Translations under genes and position numbers: made by a program
In this document: in pieces, positions 30,701 through 35,462 of the stretch
Layout: each line of letters begins with the position of its first letter
Position numbering within the stretch: position 1 is the first letter of the stretch
Assembly (NCBI GenBank): GCA_023416515.1
Contig: JAEZHP010000177.1
Coordinates: 1-35,462, forward strand
Reading direction: 5' to 3'
Source of the DNA: Pseudomonadota bacterium
GTDB taxonomy: Bacteria; Pseudomonadota; Alphaproteobacteria; Sphingomonadales; Sphingomonadaceae
Length of the DNA: 35,462 nt
Notes under the pieces: model-generated
The model's input: the letters and a program-made list of their open reading frames with translations, nothing else
What the model was told of the DNA's origin: nothing
Databases searched by the model: none

Positions 30701-30786
30701 GCGCCGAGCTCGCTGCGATGCGGCAGAGCTTCCCCGGCAAGGTTCTCGAGGTCGTCAAGGACGCTCGCGACCGGAGGGTCTTCTGA
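27739..30786 (+). CDS. Tape measure protein with internal peptidase-like domain, 1015 aa
   Basis: It sets tail length (about 1,000 residues suggests a tail around 150 nm at 0.15 nm per residue) and passes through the tail to help DNA entry. The N-terminal coiled coil (1-60) and a hydrophobic helix (about 62-80) precede the conserved tape-measure domain, about 80-230 (FMRNSAELGISQMQAARAVQ, GTRQLMQAFQSGTLRGDEFN). Around 498-620 is a distinct insert with His544, Asp550 and the HLH pair His610/His612, resembling LAS-type (M15-like) zinc peptidases. A long coiled coil follows (630-850). The C-terminus has Gly-rich loops and the common YLVGEKRPELFVPHTSGVIV. GGAG precedes ATG 27739. Confidence 0.93.
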   Translation: MARGGSDSVRELILRFNAQTELARREIRELADKLERDTHRMERDMLGLDRTMDRVGRGFKRVGGMIAGAIAVGSVVAAGRAMLQYAEAAKQLEAQLRLATDRSGNFLQSQRDVRRIAEATRSDINEVGALYAGFMRNSAELGISQMQAARAVQTVTEAFTISGSSAEEAANGTRQLMQAFQSGTLRGDEFNSMMENAPRLARLLADSLGKPVGALRAMAEAGQLTADTLTTAFTDGRFTAALDREFRAMPVTFDQAMTLLNNSAQETFGAFDQGGQFSNALADFLTRGSNGMSDLATEAAEAGVSIRATIDGLSDAWDPFGASAEGVFDWIAQDFRDTTLEILDFIDEIDRAWQGVKQGMTPEGRTQQWMDWWNQESPPQVTGDNVTFSDGTTRRLTADEDRALDRGENPWASTPNTRGGRARAAIRESEREGQIRLDVIGLGGTTRNGQDFGPSGMQRWLADPTRYDLFGNLIAPRANRPAAASSGSGSRRTRQPRQNNNWRSREEAIGYLGRTFEAQGLRVGENNQFGGVQGNHPGMGNAAHGLYAIDVNAIGGRDASNPEARARLDIAAREAQAMGFKVLWNGQVYEPGGSGPAGAIPRGQNQHTDHLHAQAPQGITGERRREFDASRAAEQQWRREERYGQQVEQAQRRLLDARGALITGAEERAQFERALIETERRSEDARIESQMIQGEITEAQAEQLRLINNATAAAERERVDREEADRIQREALDLRRSDLQNEMDLQSASASLLEGREAQRDAALRLLRLQIEAERIELEGIIASRDSTEAQKEIARRRLAILGGLQEMGERGINRQYESPSERYMRELRGAGDSLDDRFEEIAVSGLDALNEGLVDAIMGAKSLGDVFHDIANQIIADLLRIAIQQLILKPLMEMLGGVGGGGGGGFGSLLGGLFGGGREAGGSVYPGKAYLVGEKRPELFVPHTSGVIVPRLPKIMVPKRNGGGVNLTFAPVISAPGADATQLRQVSAELAAMRQSFPGKVLEVVKDARDRRVF

Positions 30787-31490
30787 TGGCGATCACCTTT
30801 CCGCGCGACATGCCGAGCGTGGCGGCGCTGTCGATCTATTTCGAGCTCGAGCGGGTCGATTTCCTTTCCCCGGAAGCGGGGGGCAGGCTGGGCGCCGTCT
30901 CGGCCGGGCAGCCATTGTGGAAGATGGCGCTCAGCCTGCAGAACATGACGTCGGCCAACGCCGACGTGTGGCGCGCCTGGGTGGCCGCCCAGAGGGGCGC
31001 CCAGCGGCAATTCTACGGCCGCGACCTCGACCGGCCTTATCCCAAGGCGCATCGAAACGGCTTCGCCGGAATGGTGCGCGCGCTGGACGGCTTGCCGTTC
31101 AACGGGTCGGCGTCGAGCTGGACGCGGTTCGTCGATGCCGACGGCAACGAGCGAGTCACCCTCACCAATCTTCCGGCGGGGCTCACTCTCGGGACGGGGG
31201 ATTATATCGGCTTCCGATGGGACCAGGCCGGCGCGGGCGCAGGCAACATGAAGCGCCGCGCCCTGGTACGAGTCGTCGAGGGCGGGACCACCGCCGCCAG
31301 CGGCCAGCAGACGTTCAGCGTCGAGCCGTCGGTGCCGCTGATCGTGCCACCGACCGCCATCGCCCATATCGACAATCCTGTCTGCCTGATGCGCCTGGTG
31401 CCGGAGGAGACGCAGCTCGGCGAGCAGGGGCTCGGCGCGATCACCAATGCCGGCGTTCGGGTCGTCGGCCTGCAGGACCTGTTGCCGTGA
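30786..31490 (+). CDS. Distal tail protein-like, 234 aa
   Basis: It follows the tape measure, where the distal tail protein or the GTA gp12-like (DUF2460-type) baseplate protein usually sits. The sequence is beta-rich with an opening PRDMPSVAALSIYFELERVD, then LQNMTSANADVWRAWVAAQR and FYGRDLDRPYPKAH. The later LIVPPTAIAHIDNPVCLMRL and C-terminal GVRVVGLQDLLP suggest a second beta domain. No single family motif is decisive, so the call is mainly positional. ATG 30786 overlaps the tape-measure TGA and its own TGA overlaps the next GTG. Confidence 0.65.
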   Translation: MAITFPRDMPSVAALSIYFELERVDFLSPEAGGRLGAVSAGQPLWKMALSLQNMTSANADVWRAWVAAQRGAQRQFYGRDLDRPYPKAHRNGFAGMVRALDGLPFNGSASSWTRFVDADGNERVTLTNLPAGLTLGTGDYIGFRWDQAGAGAGNMKRRALVRVVEGGTTAASGQQTFSVEPSVPLIVPPTAIAHIDNPVCLMRLVPEETQLGEQGLGAITNAGVRVVGLQDLLP

Positions 31491-32179
31491 AGGTATTCTC
31501 GACCGCCGCCCAGGCGGAGATCGAAGCCGGAACGGCGATCGTCTCGGGCGCGGTCAAGATCGAGTGCGTGCCGCCGGTGCGGGTGTGGGGCGGCTACGGC
31601 ACGATCCAGATCGCATCGGGGGCGGCAGGCGCACTCGAGGATTATGACGGCATCGGCGACCGCGGGATGGCCCAGGCGACGTCGGCATCGCTCGGCGGAT
31701 CCGAGCAGAATGTCACGCTGAGCCTGTCGGGCGTCGAGCCGAAGGCGCTCGAGCTGCTCGACGCGGCCTCCGTCCGGGGCGCTCCGGTCGCGGTCTACCG
31801 CCTCATCTTCAAGGGCGACGGGCGAACCCTGCTCGGCGCTCACGTGTTCACCCGGGGGCGGCTCGACGACCTGGTCGTCGACGAAGTCATCGGCGGGACC
31901 GCGACGATCAGGGCGATGGTCGAGACGGCCGCGCGTGGGCTCGGCCGACGCGGCGGGCGGATGCGCACCGACACCGACCAGAGGCTGGTCGATCCCACCG
32001 ACGGCTTCTTCAAGCACGTCTCCTATGCCGGCGAGAAGATGCTCGCCTGGGGCGGCCAAAAGCCGAAGCGGGCGGGCAACGTGCTTCCCGGCACCACCGG
32101 CCCCGGAGTCGGCGGCGGTGGCGGAGTCGGCTTCCTTCAGAACGAGCAGGCCGGTCTCAGCCGAGAGCAGCTCGGCTAG
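31487..32179 (+). CDS. Tail hub-like protein (GTA gp13 position), 230 aa
   Basis: It occupies the position of the DUF2163-type (GTA gp13) hub protein, directly before an NlpC/P60-like peptidase. The sequence is largely beta (AIVSGAVKIECVPPVRVWGG, QNVTLSLSGVEPKALELLDA, APVAVYRLIFKGDGRTLLGA). It has a C-terminal region RTDTDQRLVDPTDGFFKHVS then MLAWGGQ, and a Gly-rich tail. The 'DQR...DP.DGFF' ending is shared with many baseplate hub proteins. Exact family not recognised. GTG 31487 overlaps the upstream TGA. Confidence 0.6.
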   Translation: MKVFSTAAQAEIEAGTAIVSGAVKIECVPPVRVWGGYGTIQIASGAAGALEDYDGIGDRGMAQATSASLGGSEQNVTLSLSGVEPKALELLDAASVRGAPVAVYRLIFKGDGRTLLGAHVFTRGRLDDLVVDEVIGGTATIRAMVETAARGLGRRGGRMRTDTDQRLVDPTDGFFKHVSYAGEKMLAWGGQKPKRAGNVLPGTTGPGVGGGGGVGFLQNEQAGLSREQLG

Positions 32180-32181
32180 AC

Positions 32182-32598
32182 ATGGCGAGGGACGTCGACG
32201 CCCTGATCGGCTTCCTGGCCGATCGATCCGGCATGCCCTTTCGCTGGGGGCGCGGGCGCAACGATTGCGTCGCGTTCTCGGCCAAGGCCGCCAAGGTGCA
32301 GACAGGCATCGATCCGCTCGGCGATCTTCAGTGGAAGAGCCGTCGGGAGGCGCGGGCGCTGATGAAGCGCCTCGGCGGGCTGGAGAAGGCGGTCGACGAT
32401 CGTCTCCCGCGGATCGCCCCGGCGATGGCCATGCGTGGCGACATCGCCGGCGTGGAGGATCCCGAGCTCGGCATCCGGTTGATGGTCGTCGAAGGGGCGA
32501 CCCTGGCAGGGCCCGGCGCGAGGGGTCTCGAGCGACTGCCGCGCGCGATGATGGTCGCGGCGTGGTCGATCGATCCGGAGGCTCAGTCCGATGGGTAA
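32182..32598 (+). CDS. DUF6950/NlpC-P60-like tail peptidase, 138 aa
   Basis: In the GTA gp14 position, such proteins are cell-wall hydrolase-like subunits of the tail tip. The motif FRWGRGRNDCVAFSAKAA has the tryptophan and the catalytic-type Cys (about residue 29) of this fold. MRGDIAGVEDPELGIRLMVV supplies the strand following the expected histidine region, and no clear catalytic His is seen in the usual place. So enzymatic activity is uncertain. The sequence fits DUF6950 in length and outline. Start ATG 32182 follows the previous stop by two bases. It overlaps the tail-tip gene by eight bases. Confidence 0.75.
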   Translation: MARDVDALIGFLADRSGMPFRWGRGRNDCVAFSAKAAKVQTGIDPLGDLQWKSRREARALMKRLGGLEKAVDDRLPRIAPAMAMRGDIAGVEDPELGIRLMVVEGATLAGPGARGLERLPRAMMVAAWSIDPEAQSDG

Positions 32599-35462
32599 GG
32601 TCGTAAAGGACGTCGTCGGCGTCGCGGTCGCCGTCGTCGGAGTGGTCACCGGCCAGCCTTACCTGATCATGGCCGGGCTCTCGTTGACGGCCTCCGCCCT
32701 GCTGACGCCCAAAGCGAAGCAGACGGAGCGGCAGGCGTCGGTCCTGAACCTCCAGGTCGGGGAGGTGGCGCGCGAGGCCATCCTGGGCGAGGTGGTGACC
32801 GGCGGATCGCTGGTCGACGGCTTCAACTATGGCGGCAAGTACGGCACCGATTGGGAGGTGCTCGTCATCGCGCTCGCCGACCACGAGTGCGAGGCGCTGG
32901 TCGGCTTCTATGTCGACGATCAATATGTCGCATTCACCGGTGACGGCAACGTCGCCGGGTTCAACAACCAGCTCCAGGTCTACTTCCGCAAGGGCACCGA
33001 GACGCAGACGGCGCTGCCGCTGCTCACCGCCAACAGCGGCGGCGCGTGGACCGCGAACGATCGCGGCGTCGGCGTGTGCTACGTCGCCGTCGCCTACAAG
33101 GCCGACGCGGCCGACGCGAAGAACCCGGTGTGGCAGGGTCGGCCGTCCTTCCGGTGGCGGCTGAAGGGCGCGAAATGCTATGTCGCGCGAAAGGACAGCA
33201 CGGTCACCGGCGGCTCCGGCGCGCATCGGCGGGCGACCCCGTCCACCTGGGAGTGGACCGACAATCTCTACGATTGCCGCTACGCATGGGTGCGCGGCAT
33301 CTATGCCTGCAACCGGGTCAACGACCCGACGATGCTGCTGGTCGGACGCGGCCTCAACGCGATCGAGGCGCCGCCTGAGAACACGTTCGCGCCGGCCAAT
33401 CTCTGCGACGAGGTCGTCGACGGCGAGAAGCGCTACACGATCGGAGCGGTGGTTCGAGCCGACGATCAATATATCGCGGTCGAGGAAATGGTCGCGGCCG
33501 CCTGCGGCGGCGTGATCACCCAGATCGAGGGCAGCGTCGAGATCGAGCCCGGCCAGGCGAAGGCCGCGGCGCTGAGCTTCACCGATGCCGACCTCGTCGT
33601 CGGGAGCAGCGTCGATTACCGCGAATTCCTGTCGCGAGCCGACGACGAGTGGACCAACACGATCGTTCCCCGCTACGTCGAGCCGGCGCAGAACTGGGCG
33701 GACCATGCCGCGCCGATCCGGCGGGTGGATGCCGACGTGATCGCCGACGGCGGGCCGCGCGAGGAAGTGCTGGCCCTGTCCTTCGTCAATAAGGCGAAGC
33801 AGGCGGGGCGGGTCGCAGAGATCAGGCGCCGCCTCGGCCGCCTGTGGAAGCGGTCCGGAGTCGTGCTCGGGCCGCGCTTCGCCCGGCTCGAGGCCGGCGA
33901 CTGGGTCGAATGGACCTCGGCGCGCTACTTCAACGGAGAGACGCGCACCTTCCGGATCGACGCTGCCTCGCTCGACGAGAAGTGGCGCAGCACGATCCGG
34001 CTGCGCGAGGTCGCCAGCAGCGTCTACACGACCGCAGCGTTCATCGCCGACACGGCCTCCGCAACCGCGCTTCCGACGCCGCCTGCGATCGGGCAGCCGG
34101 GGGCGCTGGCCTGGGCGGTCGCGGGGCTTCAGCTGTCGACGGCGAGCGGCGCGGTCCCGGCGCTGGTCGTGACCGGCGCCGTCGACGACGTCTACGCCTC
34201 GGCGATCCGGTTCGAATATTGGCGCAACGACGGGGTCACGCCGCCTGCGTCAGTGACCGACTGGATCGAGCATGGCCGGCTGAGCCCGGCGACGGTGCGC
34301 ACCGACATCACGAGCACCGCGCCGGGCGCGGTCTATTATGTGGCGGTGTCCTACATCGTGGACGGGGAGCCGGGGACGCGGCGGATCCTCGGGCCGGTGG
34401 CGGCGAGCACGGCTTCGATCCCGCTCGGCAACGTGACGGGCTTCTATGGCGACCCGGCAGCGACCGGCGCAGAATATACCAACACGAACCCGAAGTTCGT
34501 CGACTGGCGGACGGGGCAGGCGAACCCGACCGGATGGGTGATCACCAACCCGGGCGGGGCGACGATCACCAAGGCGGCGGGCCTCGGGACCCCGAACGCT
34601 CTCGAAGTCGCGTCGGTGGCGGGACAGCCGGTGCAGCACGGCCAGGTGATCGGCTCGGCTGCTCAGCAATCGGTGGCGTCCGACCAATATCTGCTGATCG
34701 AGGGCGACGTTCGCCTGGTCGCCGGCACCCTCGCCGGCGCAGGCCTGCGGCTCGAATTCTATGGCGCCGACAACAGCTACAAGGGCGTCCAGACGATCGT
34801 CCTGGCAACCGACGCGGCGGCCAACACGACGGGCTCGGCGGCGGGAGCGGGCACGGTCGGCGCCGAATACAGCTTCCGAAAGACGGTGCGCGCCCCGGCG
34901 GGGTCGTTCTACTACGTCTTCGCGATGGACACGGCGCTGGCGATCCACGGCTCGATCGCCGCGGCCCGGACCCTGCGCTGGCGCAAGGCCGGAGTGCGGC
35001 CCGCGAGCGACTCCGAGATCAGGGCCTTCGTCGGTTTGACGCCGAGCGGCGACGTCGCCCGCCAGCTTCCGAGCCCGACGCTGGTCCCGCCGATCACGTC
35101 CGCCAATCTCAGCTACAAGTTCACCGGAGCGATCACCTACAGCGCCGCCGCGGGGACGCCGGCGACGGCGACGATCTCGGTCGGCGCCGGGCAGCTCCTG
35201 ATCGGCAACACGCCGGTGAGCTACAACGCCATGAGCGCGGCCGTGTCGGGCACCGCCGGGACGACGGTCGCCTTCCACCTCTATGTCGACGACGCGACCT
35301 TCTCGGGAGGCACGAAGACGCTGGTCGCAACGACCAACGGGAACGACGTGTACGCCTCGAATGCGCGCGTGTGGATCGGCACCTGCGAGGTGACCTTCCC
35401 GACGTCGGGCACCGGGTCCGGCGGCGGGCGCCCCCGCGGGGCCGGCGGCGCCGGGGCCCCGG
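32591..35462 (+). CDS. Tail-tip/host-specificity protein, C-terminus cut by window edge
   Basis: The frame is open from ATG 32591 to the window edge (957 codons). It is the likely central tail-tip protein that contacts the host (GTA gp15 or lambda J position). The first 38 residues have two hydrophobic stretches (VVGVAVAVVGVV; MAGLSLTASALL). The region VLNLQVGEVAREAILGEVVT, then YGTDWEVLVIALADHECEAL matches the N-terminus of this family. A region about 290-460 looks like the hub core (EWTNTIVPRYVEP, FVNKAKQAGRVAEIRRRLGR). Fibronectin-like beta repeats follow (about 500-620). The visible end is a Gly-rich linker (TSGTGSGGGRPRG). Confidence 0.9.
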   Translation, partial: MGKVVKDVVGVAVAVVGVVTGQPYLIMAGLSLTASALLTPKAKQTERQASVLNLQVGEVAREAILGEVVTGGSLVDGFNYGGKYGTDWEVLVIALADHECEALVGFYVDDQYVAFTGDGNVAGFNNQLQVYFRKGTETQTALPLLTANSGGAWTANDRGVGVCYVAVAYKADAADAKNPVWQGRPSFRWRLKGAKCYVARKDSTVTGGSGAHRRATPSTWEWTDNLYDCRYAWVRGIYACNRVNDPTMLLVGRGLNAIEAPPENTFAPANLCDEVVDGEKRYTIGAVVRADDQYIAVEEMVAAACGGVITQIEGSVEIEPGQAKAAALSFTDADLVVGSSVDYREFLSRADDEWTNTIVPRYVEPAQNWADHAAPIRRVDADVIADGGPREEVLALSFVNKAKQAGRVAEIRRRLGRLWKRSGVVLGPRFARLEAGDWVEWTSARYFNGETRTFRIDAASLDEKWRSTIRLREVASSVYTTAAFIADTASATALPTPPAIGQPGALAWAVAGLQLSTASGAVPALVVTGAVDDVYASAIRFEYWRNDGVTPPASVTDWIEHGRLSPATVRTDITSTAPGAVYYVAVSYIVDGEPGTRRILGPVAASTASIPLGNVTGFYGDPAATGAEYTNTNPKFVDWRTGQANPTGWVITNPGGATITKAAGLGTPNALEVASVAGQPVQHGQVIGSAAQQSVASDQYLLIEGDVRLVAGTLAGAGLRLEFYGADNSYKGVQTIVLATDAAANTTGSAAGAGTVGAEYSFRKTVRAPAGSFYYVFAMDTALAIHGSIAAARTLRWRKAGVRPASDSEIRAFVGLTPSGDVARQLPSPTLVPPITSANLSYKFTGAITYSAAAGTPATATISVGAGQLLIGNTPVSYNAMSAAVSGTAGTTVAFHLYVDDATFSGGTKTLVATTNGNDVYASNARVWIGTCEVTFPTSGTGSGGGRPRGAGGAGAP

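Overview
The window is most of a temperate siphophage genome, probably an integrated prophage, from a GC-rich alphaproteobacterium. A sphingomonad-like host is inferred from the very GC-rich codon use, the GapR-like protein, the YecR-type lipoprotein and the gene-transfer-agent-style tail genes. No chromosomal housekeeping gene is visible. Both edges cut through phage genes: a large serine recombinase on the left and a long tail-tip protein on the right. No lysis cassette, tRNA, CRISPR array, insertion sequence or attachment site was found.

Layout. (1) Positions 1-4889, minus strand: a tightly overlapping operon that ends in the serine recombinase and includes a C5-cytosine methyltransferase with an unusual repeat-filled recognition region. 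(2) Positions 4890-6466: the lysis/lysogeny switch. An S24-type repressor (minus) faces a Cro-like protein (plus). Four copies of a GTTGGA-N4-TCCAAC-type operator mark the leftward promoter, the rightward promoter and the repressor's own upstream region. A small lipoprotein gene lies inside this region. (3) Positions 6471-11680, plus: regulators and small cysteine-rich proteins, a ParB-like protein, a phage sliding clamp and an MT-A70 adenine methyltransferase. (4) Positions 12801-15992, plus: a CHC2/Toprim primase, a GapR-like protein and a D5/P4-type helicase, followed by a repeat-rich intergenic region that could be an origin. (5) Positions 16687-18365, plus: a probable regulator, a PD-(D/E)XK-like nuclease and an HNH nuclease. 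(6) Positions 18414-35462, plus: the HK97-type packaging, head and tail operon, from small terminase to the tail-tip protein.

How it works together. In a lysogen the repressor should silence both the leftward recombinase/methyltransferase operon and the rightward replication operon through the same operator. On induction the phage brings its own clamp, primase and helicase but no polymerase, so it presumably captures host Pol III. Packaging and structural genes follow in canonical order.

The most interesting features are genes that break this order. Three loci run against the surrounding plus-strand operons (11686-12753, 16000-16386, 27409-27630), and the plus-strand lipoprotein at 5079 sits between two minus-strand units. 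Each of the four loci encodes at least one predicted membrane, secreted or lipid-anchored protein, as expected for genes expressed by the lysogen. Other notable points are a tail-chaperone ORF that has no start codon and is probably reached by -1 frameshifting, and a peptidase-like insert in the tape measure. All functions are inferred from reading the sequence; no database search was run.
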